Source: Strigamia acuminata
Taxonomy: Eukaryota > Arthropoda > Chilopoda > Geophilomorpha > Linotaeniidae
Length of the DNA: 64,000 nt
Direction: 5' to 3'
Assembly (NCBI GenBank): GCA_949358305.1
Contig: OX442322.1
Location: 8,060,001-8,124,000 of the forward strand
Notes under the pieces: generated by a model
The model's input: only the letters and a program-made list of their open reading frames with translations
Databases searched by the model: none
Told to the model about the DNA's origin: nothing
Translations under genes and position numbers: made by a program
Shown here: piece after piece, positions 10,526 through 20,900 of the stretch
Layout: every line of letters starts with the position of its first letter
Numbering within the stretch: the stretch's first letter is position 1

Positions 10526-11404
10526 CTAAAACAAACGAGCGACCTTGATCACGTATGAAAAACGTGACTCAAAAAGTCCTACACAAGTTTGAAATATTTT
10601 CGGCGATTCGTTTGGAACGAAATTCGCACGAAAATCACTATTAAATTTTAACGTTAATAACTGACAGCCCTTGCAATGAGAGACTGACCAGCAACTAGCT
10701 TCAAAAAATCTAAATCTCCCCTGGTTATGCCAGTTATATGGAGATGCATGCATAAAATTAAAGAAAACACTAAAACAATTTGCAATAAAATTCACTTTTA
10801 CTAAATTTCCCTTAAGATTAGCATATGAAACAGCAATAACACCAAAAAGAATACCCAAAACAATACCCTCATGCAAACAAAACCTCCAAAATAAATGCAC
10901 TGAATGATAAAACACAAGAAAAGCAATAATTCCAGGGGCGAATCGACTTCTCAGCACAGCGCGTTGTGTTATCCAAATCCAAGATGGCGACCGTAGAATC
11001 CCGCTGATGACACACAAAAGTTCGCACTCGACGCAAGAGCTGTCCCAGTCGTGACTGTTGTCACGTTGAACGGCGACACTCGTAGCAGACGACGAATCAC
11101 GAACGTATTGTTCTCCCGTCGCAACAAACACGCGAAGAAACGTATCCAAAACGAACCGGAAAAACTCACAGATTTCAGACGGAATCCTGGTCACGTGCAC
11201 CAAAAGAACGTATTCGATGTTGCGGTCTGTCAACACCAAACAGCTAGGAATGGGGTCGGGGCTATTTGAATTTCCCGCTTCTAAAAACTCAAGTGATCGT
11301 ATTGTTAAATTCGTACGAAAACCGCGCTGAGAACACAAATCCGCACTGAAAACTATTGTTGAATGCATGGAGCATTGATGGGAACACCGTTGATTAATAT
11401 CCAA
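10526..11404 (-). CDS. Upstream ORF in A leader, 292 codons, hydrophobic, unknown
   Basis: The ATG lies in the 5' LTR and the frame reads across the primer site into the leader, ending 219 bases before the polyprotein ATG. The same frame is open at identical length in C (39942-40820) and G (44821-45699). The middle third (around IIAFLVFYHSVHLFW and IVLGILFGVIAVS) is hydrophobic enough for membrane spans. G differs at roughly 17 residues, many of them radical, which argues against strong protein constraint. No known domain is recognised. It may be an open frame by chance in a structured leader; I do not assign a function. Confidence 0.25.
   Translation of the reverse strand: MDINQRCSHQCSMHSTIVFSADLCSQRGFRTNLTIRSLEFLEAGNSNSPDPIPSCLVLTDRNIEYVLLVHVTRIPSEICEFFRFVLDTFLRVFVATGEQYVRDSSSATSVAVQRDNSHDWDSSCVECELLCVISGILRSPSWIWITQRAVLRSRFAPGIIAFLVFYHSVHLFWRFCLHEGIVLGILFGVIAVSYANLKGNLVKVNFIANCFSVFFNFMHASPYNWHNQGRFRFFEASCWSVSHCKGCQLLTLKFNSDFRANFVPNESPKIFQTCVGLFESRFSYVIKVARLF
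10716..10743 (-). other. Leader hairpin of A
   Basis: In sense: CTCC, ATATAA, stem CTGG, loop CATAA, stem CCAG, then GGGAG. The outer CTCC can pair with GGAG. The E leader keeps the flanks but has a different, still paired, inner stem (CTGCT/AGCAG), which suggests a selected RNA structure such as a packaging or dimerisation signal. Confidence 0.5.
11182..11202 (-). promoter_or_regulatory. Primer-binding site of A, tRNA-His type with 1-base insertion
   Basis: Sense sequence TGGTGC-A-CGTGACCAGGATTC starts 15 bases after the 5' LTR. Apart from the extra A it is complementary to the 3' end of insect-type tRNA-His (GAATCCTGGTCACGGCACCA, from general knowledge). C is identical. Confidence 0.7.
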
Positions 11405-12775
11405 TGGAGTGCTGAATCAATGGCTAATCCAGGGAAAGGCTTAACTACTCGCGCCACATTGCTTAAATAACATGAAACGGGAGTAAAATTAAAAACAACT
11501 TCTTTAATCTAAGTTAAACAGAAGAGTGAGGAAAATACATCAATTACATTGGTTCTTTTGGAACCGCACATGCGCAGTAACCATTACGGCACGCGCCAAG
11601 CCGATAGCGGCGAAATACAGATACACAAGAAACTCCGGTGTCATAGCAACGGAGGAAACGAAATCACAGCAAAGTTGTAGTTACATAAAAACTGCACGAA
11701 ATAAAGATTGTGACATACCAAAATGATCACAAGAATGCAGTGAATAAAAAAGCTAATCATAACGATTCGATCTGAAAAGTAAAACAATGCAAACGGAGCG
11801 AAAACAATGATCGTCAAGCAGACGATCGAGACAACCAATCAGCGTCAAGCAAAATGATGCAATCAAAACATTTGAAATCCGAACGGAATAAAAATGCAAA
11901 AATAGCAAAGAATACAGGTGAAAACACTTCGAAATGAAATAGTAAATGCAGATTATAAGAATATAAAATACAAAAATAACGGTTACATTGTGTAATCGTC
12001 GCTTGGGACAAACATGGCGACCGGTGAACATAACATAGGTATTGGATCAAACATGGCGTCCGGCGAACATTGCAAAAGCGTCAAAACAATTCGAAATTGG
12101 AATATAAAGCACTTAATGTAAATATCAAATAAAGTATCTAATAAAATACAAGAATAATTATTAATTCTGATCACAAAATACTAAATGAATAAACACAAGT
12201 TTAATAAATACGAAAATGTTGATCGAGCCGAACATTCTCGGCTACGCTTTTACGGCAGCCGACAACGAACGTTCGAAACAACCGATCGAAGCATTTTGGG
12301 CAGTTCTAATGCATCCAGAAAGAAAGATCAGACTCGAATTAGTCTGAAACAGTAATAAAACAAACTCCAAATGAGTTTTAAAACACTAAACGAAAGGTTA
12401 GAAGACGGAAGCAAAAGTTCGCTAGGAACCGAAAAATGACGTATCGAGCATCGCAAATGTATGCCAGAAAACGAAGAAAACACTAGAACTGCACGCAAAA
12501 AACACAAAATCAGGGAAAATTAATAGAAAGGTTCAAAAATGCACTCAAAAAGACATGAATAAAATAATAGCAAGGTATTAACACTACATTAAAGCGAAAA
12601 GTGACAATAAAAAACAATGAAAAACATTTAATAAGTCAAAATTCCTGTAAAGTGAAAAATATCAATTAATTATGAAAAATAAAACACTAAAGGAAAATTA
12701 AACAAATCAAAGCAAATTAGTAATATTTATTTACACAATCTCAGCACAACAATTCTTCCACGCTGTCTTGCAACA
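11218..12775 (-). repeat. Element A 5' LTR
   Basis: 1558 bp, same length as the 3' copy. The visible differences include one (near 11639) that breaks a pair in the CTCCGTTG/CAACGGAG hairpin. It should carry the promoter for the element. In sense, the LTR ends TGTTG, 8 bases, CAACA, a small inverted repeat next to the primer site. Confidence 0.92.
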
Positions 12776-14450
12776 GCAGTCCACTGACTGTGGGCAACGC
12801 TTTAGCTTTTAACGCATCAAATGTAAGCTTTTGATTTCCGTGACGTGACTGTAGCTCTACTGGAATTACGTCGTAATTAGCGGGAACCGCATGTTCATCA
12901 TCCAATCGCTTCATCATGTATGCTACGGATCCCTTCTTTGTCATCCGAAGGCATTCGACCAATTTGGTAGATACGTACGACCGGTGACTCCCGGGGTCAA
13001 GAAGACCTCGGACGATAACTGGCTCCTTGTTTTTTCGGATTAATTGAGCTGAAAATACCATCAACTGAATACTCGATGCAACTGCTAAAGATACATTTGC
13101 AGAGACACTGGATTGGGTGGGAATTTCTTCTTTCTTTTCAGCAGGTTTCTCTTCACCTTTGGAGCAGATTATCGTGTGATGTCGACCCCCACATTTCTTG
13201 CAACTGAAGCTTACCAAGCAGTCTTTCGCCGAATGATTTCTGCGGAGGCAATTAAAGCATAAGCGCTTTTGTTTAGCGATTTCTGTTCGTTCCGCAACAG
13301 TAAGAGAAGCGTTGCATTTCGCATTATAATGTGATCCGTCACAAAAAACGCAGACGATTTTTCCCGACCCCATTGGACCGGATGGTTTAGGTTTGTCCTT
13401 CCCTGACTGTGAGGTGAAACAGGTTGACATGGTGCCTTTTCGCGCAAAATCCGACTCTTTCGGTGACTTTTCTGATTTTTCTTGTTTTTTCTTAGATGCT
13501 TTTGCTTTCAGAACCGTTTCTTCAGCGAGCTCAGCAATCCGCAGTTCTTCCGCAACAAAGTCCACAAACTTTAGTACGTTGTCCATGCGACCCTGGTTGG
13601 TGCGGTGGTAACGTTTCGCTATGTCAGGTGGAAACTTTTCCAGAAGGTCAGGCACGAGGAAAAGACCAGCTGTTCGGATAGGTACATGTAGTTTATCGAG
13701 CGTTTTTAATGAGGATGAAATCGATGTCAACAATTGCTTGACCGGCAGGACTGGATACATCTCGTGTACCGCCTTGAGTTCGCGTATCGACTTTACCAAC
13801 GCATTCTTCTGATTAATTTCAGATCCATAACGACTTCTTAGCTCTGCCAATGCAAGAGAGTAAGAGTCTTTGGTTAGTGGAAAAGATCCAACGACCTTTT
13901 CCGCATCTCCGGTACAGGTTGACTTCAAGTATTGTAGTTTCTCGATGTCCGACAATTCATCGTTCTTGTCGACAGCAGCATCGAACATGTCTATATATGA
14001 CTGGAACTTCAGTGGGCTTCCATCATATTTGGTGATCTCAATCTTGGGTAGGCGTAAGTTATGCTTCTTTGACGACACCGATGTGAATCCGGTGTTGAAC
14101 GTCTGTGAAGCAATGGCACTAGCTCCCAAGGAGGTTGAACTGGTCCGGGCGACTTCCACTCGCTTCTTCAAGTGGTTGACCTTCGATCCAATCTTGTCCA
14201 AACGAACGATGAAATCCAGATATTTCTCTCTTGCCAGGTGCGGTTGGAGAACGGTGAGATCATCTATCAATGTAGCATGTTGCTCCTGAATTGATTGGGA
14301 AATGGCATCCAACTCCCCAAAATCCTGCATGTTTGTTGACGTTCCCAACAAGTCTTCTATGTTCCCTATCTTCGATTTCCATAAGATTTCCCATTCTTCT
14401 ATCTGATCTGCAGACGGCGGCGCGACTGGAGTGGTTACTGGAAGTGACAT
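12776..14450 (-). CDS. Element B ORF, 5' half: gag, zinc knuckles and protease
   Basis: Begins at the ATG at 14450 (AAAATGT context) and runs 558 codons to the A insertion; the next residues in the same frame come from the A LTR and end quickly. It has a DUF1759-type gag (LPKIEITKYDGSPLKFQSY and LSDIEKLQYLKS blocks), zinc knuckles (CVFCDGSHYNAKC, CFNCLRRNHSAKDC, CKKCGGRHH) and an aspartic protease DPGSHRSYVS. The second half lies at 2456-3460. Together they would give a protein of about 890 residues, half the family's usual 1750, because pol is absent. Gag is diverged from A, E and I, so B is not a recent deletion of any of them. Confidence 0.85.
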
Positions 14451-15514
14451 TTTTCAGATAAGTAAACTTTGACAACAGGAATTGATTCTTTGTGTAAAAA
14501 TAAAATCTTCTTTTCCAGTTGGATCCCAACCCAACGGACGACACACTAAGGGCAAAGCAGAGACACCAACAAACAAAAAGGACGGATTTGACTTACACAC
14601 TCGAATTTCGACCTCGAAATCCCACGTTCAAGGATCGATGCGACAGCGCTTAATTTATGTGAGCTAACTATTGATTTTGGAGATGACAAAGACCCCCAAA
14701 ACCCTCGAGTCACAATAAATTTCGATACGCTTATCTGTACGGAATTGCACTCTGGCGTATTTAAGCGACAATTGCTCTCTGCCTAATGCAGTAATGGCGA
14801 GCGAACTTGAGTATTTGCCCAGATTCAATTGTAGATTTAACAACCAAATTGCAAACAAAACACTCCTAACTGAATTATTCTCGAAAATCTTTTCTTATTA
14901 GACCAAAACTGATCACTTGAATAAGACTTTGCTAAATAAACGATTTGTTTTCCCCCAAAGACCTGACTGAATGCTGGACATATACTTAAGAAGATTATAT
15001 TTAATTTATTTGAGACAAAATTATAAATATAAATCTTTGTTTCAGATGGACATCGCATTGCGTTGTGTGATGATTGACGACTAGTTGACAGCCAGGAACG
15101 TCCGCGACCAGTGGTGCGCTGCGGCTTGAACTCCACACTGAGGACGTTGTCCACTCGAAGGAGATCCACTGTCACGACGACACAAAACGGGAAAAGGACG
15201 ATTTGCTCCAAACAGGCGAATTCACTGCACGGCTCACTGTCACTTGGCACAAACTCAAGTGCGCACTTGAAGACAGACGGCGCTAAGCAGCTGGACACAC
15301 CTGATGCACTTGAAACACACCTTTTGGCACTTTCACAAGATACGTGACCGCAACTGACCGGAAATACAGGCGTACAACGGCGCACGGACGACACGCATAC
15401 AAAAAGCACTGGTGCTTGACACTTGAAATGAGAGCAAATCATAAATCACACAATAAACCTGGCACAGACTCGAATTCGCGATGACACGAAGTATCCTGGT
15501 CACGGCACCAAAAA
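14451..15514 (-). other. Element B 5' leader with tRNA-His primer site
   Basis: About 1.06 kb between the ATG and the 5' LTR. The primer site at 15493-15510 (sense TGGTGCCGTGACCAGGAT) begins 3 or 4 bases after the LTR and is the cleanest tRNA-His match in the window. Upstream open frames of about 200 and 111 codons occur but show no recognisable domain and are not listed as genes. Confidence 0.75.
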
Positions 15515-16977
15515 TGTTGCAACTGGCCTGGGCTGGGCCAATTAAGAAACAAAGGACCTTCTTTTTGACCGCTGATTTTGTATAGTGGCTTTGAAGATTC
15601 AATGTCCATCTGTCAGGCATCCAGAACAGCAGGTACTTTGGAGGAAACAAGGTGTTTTTACTCCTCACTCATTCTGCTAATAAAATCCACGGGAGTAAAA
15701 ATAAACATCGTTTAATATCATTGAAAACATGAATAACACAGATACAATGCAGCGCGAGAGCAGAAACAAAGCAGTTACACTTAAAACAATAAACTATAAC
15801 AAGTGCAATCACATAAGCATTGTATAAGGACATATGCACTTGAAAGTAAGGAAGCCTTAGGTCCCTAAAAAAGGGAGGAAATAAACCATCTGATACAAAT
15901 AGACTACCGTACAGGGCATCAAGTACATTTGCTTAAGCCTAACAACTGAAAACCTACATTAAATGTAATAAATCAGTTTTACAATCAATCTTTAGATGCT
16001 ATATTCAAGAACCCATTAGAAATGCATTAAATCCTAGTAAATATTCATGAAACACAAGAAAAAGAATAAATATAGAGGTTTTCTACCAATCAAATTGCAG
16101 CTCTACAGTGAGTGCAGTATTTACATCAGAAAGCATTATCATCATGCAATAAAACTTAAGACTATTACATTGCTAAATACACAAATGCCCAATTACTCAC
16201 AAATACCTCATAAAACCCACAAAAAGGTAATTTTAAATACATCTTTACAGAGACACTTAAGCCACGCCCACAGCAATGGCGGACAAGGAGAGAGAGATTG
16301 CTCATATGAGCACAAAAGCAATCCAATTAACCTTCCAGGACAAGTGAGAGGCATTTTAAGGTAACAAATTAATTAATAGGCATACAAACAACTAATATAG
16401 GTGGTTTTTAATCCGTGACAGGACCTGGAACATTTCTACCAGCTGTCCAGAGGCGGACACGCATGGGAGGCGATCATTTGCACGCATTTTGGACGTTTTC
16501 ACACCTGAAACGAGCGGTGTTGAACTCACATGCGCACAATAGACACACAGGACATTAAACAAGGTAGGAAAATTGCTAATAAACTGATAAAATGCACTGA
16601 ATGCATTTAAACATTAATAATAACAGTTAGATCTCTTCCAGTCCACATTTGAATTGAGCGAGATGCATCCAGCTTGTCGGACTGCTTACACTAATGAACT
16701 GGAAATAGATAACACTCAAGAAACAGGTAAAATTTGCACAAAACGTTAATAAGTGACAACAAAAACTTACAAAGCAATATTTTGACATTTCAGATAATTA
16801 ATTCACATGGCAAACGCTTTTATACGGGGAAATATTCAGATAATTGACAAATTCGAACTCAAACACACAAGAATATTATTAAAAACGTTTTGTCTGTATT
16901 TCCAGGAAATTGCCACATGTATAGATTTTCTTCCTAGCCGGTAAACGTTTTGACAACTCCATTTGTTGCTAGCAACA
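15515..16977 (-). repeat. Element B 5' LTR
   Basis: 1463 bp, nearly identical to 960-2422. The high end has the TGTTGCTAGCAACA palindrome. In sense orientation the LTR ends CCAGTTGCAACA next to the primer site. It contains ATGGCG and CATGCGCA motifs like the 3' copy. Confidence 0.9.
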
Positions 16978-16992
16978 CCCTAATCACTGGAT
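16978..16992 (-). pseudogene. Element D, 15-bp remnant between B and E
   Basis: Fifteen bases left between two insertions. On the minus strand they encode P-V-I-R of the HHPVIKEDRD segment at the start of the reverse transcriptase, continuing the frame from 42311 toward 959. Bases 16989-16992 (GGAT) are one copy of the E duplication and 16978-16981 (CCCT) is one copy of the B duplication. Confidence 0.8.
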
Positions 16993-17910
16993 TGTTGCTA
17001 GCACTGGCAACAGACCAGGACGGGGAAACGATCAGCGACGATGGCGGAAGAAATCCCAGGAGAAAAGTGAAAGTATAGTGGGTGTGTGGACGTGCGCATG
17101 CGCAACCAGACAAGGTCGGGCCCAACCACGGCAATTTAGGGTTAACGATCTCAGGCATAAACGTTCGAATCAACTCACAAAGTGGCGGCCAGTAGGAGGA
17201 GAAAGCGCGCCCGGTTCTCTACTCACTACACATCATGTAGGCAGAAGAAATAGACTGGTTTGGGGAAGAAAACAGTAGTTTTATTCCAAAGTGAGAGAGA
17301 GGAAAATAAAACTCAACCGTTAGGGTTAAGTTTCAACAACACAAGACGCACGCGCTCATTGTTAGAATGCGTGACTATGGAAACAGGCAAAATGAGGAAA
17401 TGCATCAGTTACATTACAAAATGTACAAAACCAAGAGAATAAAAGCTTATAACTAACAGATGCATTGAAACAAGCAATCCTTTGTCTTAAAAGGCTTAAC
17501 ACTAACATCAGACACAGCTCAGAGCTTTGACAGGCATGAGCAGTGTCACTTAAATCAAATAACACTTTAACACTTGTCAATAAAGCATATCAACAACAAT
17601 CACTAATTGCAAAGCAGACCAAGAGATGGCGCTCAAACACGGGAGGCCAAAAACTAGTACAAACATAAGAGAAAATGCTCTAGGCTCTACTAAAACTTAA
17701 ATCTAAAACAGCGACGAGTTGGCATGGCAATGCAGCTCGTCCAGACGGTCAAGACCAAGAAATCAGTGCAGGTAAGTGCTCCAAATTCCTGGCGATCAGG
17801 CTAGAAAATACTAAATGAAGACAAAAAGATTAATAAAAATCCAAAGACACTTTCTGTCTAAAAACCCAAAAGTTGAACCGCTAACGATTCCATCGCGGTT
17901 GCTAGCAACA
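16993..17910 (-). repeat. Element E 3' LTR
   Basis: 918 bp. The low end is TGTTGC, 8 bases, GCAACA (an inverted repeat); the high end is TTGCTAGCAACA. ATGGCG at 17041-17046 and the palindrome TGCGCATGCGCA at 17093-17104 resemble YY1/Pho and NRF-1/Ewg sites that are typical of TATA-less promoters. Confidence 0.92.
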
Positions 17911-17964
17911 GCGTCTTGCCGGCGGGAAGAAGACAACGCCGGAAGAACTGCGACTTCTCAAACG
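17911..17964 (-). promoter_or_regulatory. Pre-3' LTR segment of E with CGCCGGCAAGACGC
   Basis: Sense: GTTGTCTTCTTCC then CGCCGGCAAGACGC directly before the 3' LTR. It is pyrimidine-rich, not purine-rich. The GCCGGCAA core matches the A, B, C, H and I positions although E belongs to a different family. Confidence 0.5.
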
Positions 17965-20900
17965 TCAATCTAACTCAAGCACACGGATGTGCTTGACCGA
18001 ACGGAGAAATTGTTTCCCTTCAGCAGACGTTACTCGCACGACACGGACTATCCCGTCGTCGCCGGGATACACAACGTCAACTCGCGCTAAGGGCCAGAAG
18101 TATGGGTTTGACCCCACCTTTTCAAGTAAAACAATTTGTCCCACTTCGGGGTTGCGGGGATGTCGATCTCCTTTAACTTCATGAAAATTACGTAATTGCT
18201 TAAGATAACTTTCTTTCCACAAACGCCAGAACTCCCACAAGGCGAGTCTGCGCTTGTGGTCAAGTCGTCTCAAATCTTTCTGACGAATCGCGTGAACGGG
18301 ACGATTGATGACGTATTTAGTCGTACCGCCGGTAAGGAAGTTCTCCGGGCTCAGGATACGACCACCGTCCACCTCCTCGTGAACATAAGATAGCGGACGC
18401 GAGTTAAGAACTGAGCTTATCTCGGCCACTAGAGTCTGCAAGGACTCCAAGTCGATGGTTTGTCGCAATAAAGTCTTGCGTAGCTTATCTTTTACGGACC
18501 GTACTAAACGCTCCCAAGCTCCGCCCGCCCAGGGGGACAAGGGGGGAATAAACGTCCATAAGACTCGCTTCTCGGACAAGAGCGTACGCATCCCTTCCTT
18601 GGCGACCAACTTCCCCCAAGACTGAATCTCTTGGGCACCGCGAGAAAAAGTCTTCGAGTTATCGGAGAAGACCTTAGCCGGATAGCCAAAGCGGGCTGCG
18701 AAACGTCTAAACGCAAGCAAGAATTTCTCCACCGAGAGATCCTCGGACACCTCAAGGTGAACACTACGCGTAACTAAACAGGTAAACAACAGTACGTAGG
18801 CTTTAGAAGCCTTGCGTCCACTCCCCAGCACCACCGGACCCAAATGGTCGATCCCAGTGTGTTGGAACGGAGCCGCAGGTGTAACACGCTCGGACGGCGG
18901 ATCACCGGTAGGCGGGTCTTCACGGATCAGCTTTCCTCTCTTGCAGACAAGACAGCTGCGTATGACCGACTGAACCGTTCGGCGACCGCGTATTATCCAA
19001 AAACGGTTTCTCATATGGTAGAGAGTCTCACTTAAGTCGCCGTGTAAGAGCAATGCGTGCTCACGACGGATAAGTAACCGGGTCACCCAACTACTCGGGT
19101 GTAGCAAAATCGGATAAACCTCATCAAACGGAAGAAACGATTTGGCAAGACGACTTCGGAGTCGTAGCAAACCGGTTTCGTCCAGGAATATGTCGAAATT
19201 TCTGAGGGGGGATGACTTCTCAACATCCTCTTTGCGTTCAACGGCTACACATTCTTCTAAAAAATGCATGCGCTGTGACCAGTAGATCAGCTTCCGTTCC
19301 GCCTCCTCCAACTCATACACATTCAATTCCTTCCCGGGCGCGGGAAAGCGCCACCGGCGAATGAACGCGAGTACGCGAGTCAAGCGATTGAATGAGCGGA
19401 ATCGCTTAAAAAACTGATCGAGAAAGTCATCGTACAACGTCACTGCAGAAGAGACCAGCTTCTCTTCTTCTTTGGGAAGGACCACCGGAGGGGCGTCGAC
19501 CTGGTCGAACTCCTTCGGGTCAGGACCATTCCACCAAAGGTGACTCGAAATCAAGGTCGGTACGTCGCAAGGACGTGTCAAAATGTCGGCAGGATTTTTT
19601 GGAGTTGGGACGTAAGACCATTGGTCAACCCTTGACTTGTCGAGGACCCCAGCCACTCGATTCGAAACATAGGGTTTCCAACAGTTCTTTTCCGATTGGA
19701 TCCAACCCAATGCGACCATAGAGTCGGTAAAAAATCTTACACTCGTGATAGGGAAGTCAGGTAAAAAATCGGTCTGAATGTATTCGAGCATGCGAACACC
19801 AATCACCGTGGCGGTTAGCTCAAGTCGCGGAAGCGTAAGCTTGTCCAACGGAGCGATCCTGCTCTTTCCGACGAGGAGCTTGCTTACACCGGAAGAATTC
19901 CGAATGTAAACTGCGCAGCCATAAGCTCGGGGACTCGCATCGCAATACACTTCTAAACTTAGACCTTCACCCGAATACGTGCCCACCCATCTCTGCACCT
20001 TTACTTCTTTCAGATGTTGAAGGTCGGCATACCAACGAGCAACCTGAGCACGGTCGTCGTCCGGTAACACCTGGTCCCAGGCGAAAGCTCGGCCCCAGAA
20101 GCTCTGCATCAGCAGCTTCATCGGCAAAACGATCGCGGCCAGGAAACCTAACGGGTCAAACAGGGACGCGACGAGCGAGAGAACTCCTCGCCTAGTGCAA
20201 GGAACCTCATCAAACTCGGGAACTCGAAAAAGAATCGCGTCTTGCTGGACGTCCCAGAGAATTCCCAGCATTTTAATAACACCGAGATTCTCGAACGAAT
20301 CAGCTCTCATATGGAACCCTTCCTCTTTCAGGGAACCAAAGACTTCACCATTCGACGCTGCCCACTTAACTAGCGGTAACTTTGCGGCGTCGAGAATATT
20401 GCGTAAATTCACACAATGAGCAACAGCTGCTGGCGGACGATCAGCGCCAGACGTAAGGTCGTCCATGAAGATACCCTTATCGAGAGCATCCGCCTCTTTC
20501 GGGTGTGAGGCAGCATGAAGTTGCCCTTGCGCACGAATCGTTGCGCAAAGTAAAAATGGTGAGGAGTTTACACCAAACGGAACCACCGTCATCCGTAGGA
20601 CAACCAAGTTGTCCCACAGGTTTCGCCACGAATACACGTCGGCGAAATATCCATCCGCCACCCAAAGAAAGCGCAAGAAATTGCGATGCTTCGGATCGAT
20701 CGATACTTGCAGAAATGCCTGTTTGATGTCGGCAATGATAGCAATGCACATCAAACGAAACCTAATCAAAACCCGGATGATATCGGGATTGAGAGACGGC
20801 CCCGGGTATAAACAGTCATTGAGCGACCGCGCGCCCTTCTTTGAAGAAGAGGCGTTAAAAACGACCCTGAACTTTGTGGTCTCACGGTCCTCCTTAATAA

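Larger units (their letters stand above)
10307..11217 (-). other. Element A 5' leader
   Basis: 911 bases separate the 5' LTR from the polyprotein ATG. It holds the primer-binding site (11182-11202), a hairpin (10716-10743), a GGGGGATAAAA purine run in sense orientation (about 10415-10426), and most of a 292-codon upstream open frame (10526-11404). C and G have the same leader with few changes. Confidence 0.75.
3461..12775 (-). mobile_element. Complete BEL/Pao retrotransposon A, nested in B
   Basis: 9315 bp with two 1558-bp LTRs (3461-5018, 11218-12775), a leader with a tRNA-His-type primer site and one intact polyprotein. At least three LTR differences are visible (around 3882, 4412 and 4668 against 11639, 12169 and 12419), about 0.2 percent, so insertion is recent. 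Flanks are TCAG on the left and GCAG on the right: an imperfect 4-bp duplication. Read that way, the B frame has the same length between protease motifs as its relatives. It is the same family as C (34488-39722) and is related to G and I. Confidence 0.93.
960..16977 (-). mobile_element. BEL/Pao-like non-autonomous retrotransposon B (interrupted by element A)
   Basis: B has two 1463-bp LTRs (960-2422 and 15515-16977) that start TGTTGC and end GCAACA and look almost identical. It is inserted in D: plus-strand flanks CCCA and CCCT give a 4-bp duplication with one mismatch, and closing it keeps D in frame. A is inserted at 3461-12775; without it B is about 6.7 kb. Its internal region encodes gag, zinc knuckles and a protease, followed by an unrecognised tail. 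Reverse transcriptase, RNase H and integrase are missing. The tRNA-His primer site is at 15493-15510. Near-identical LTRs imply recent movement, so enzymes were probably supplied by a relative. Confidence 0.85.

Noticed and set aside
10526-11404. Leader ORF as an envelope gene
   Set aside because: Hydrophobic, but it sits 5' of gag and begins in the LTR; no signal peptide, cleavage site or conserved cysteines of an envelope.
12741-12775. Last residues of the B gag frame (LLQDSVEELLC)
   Set aside because: They are encoded by the A LTR and are not B protein.
17130-17350. TTAGGG-like words in the E LTR
   Set aside because: Only isolated copies (TTAGGGTTAA); no tandem telomeric array.
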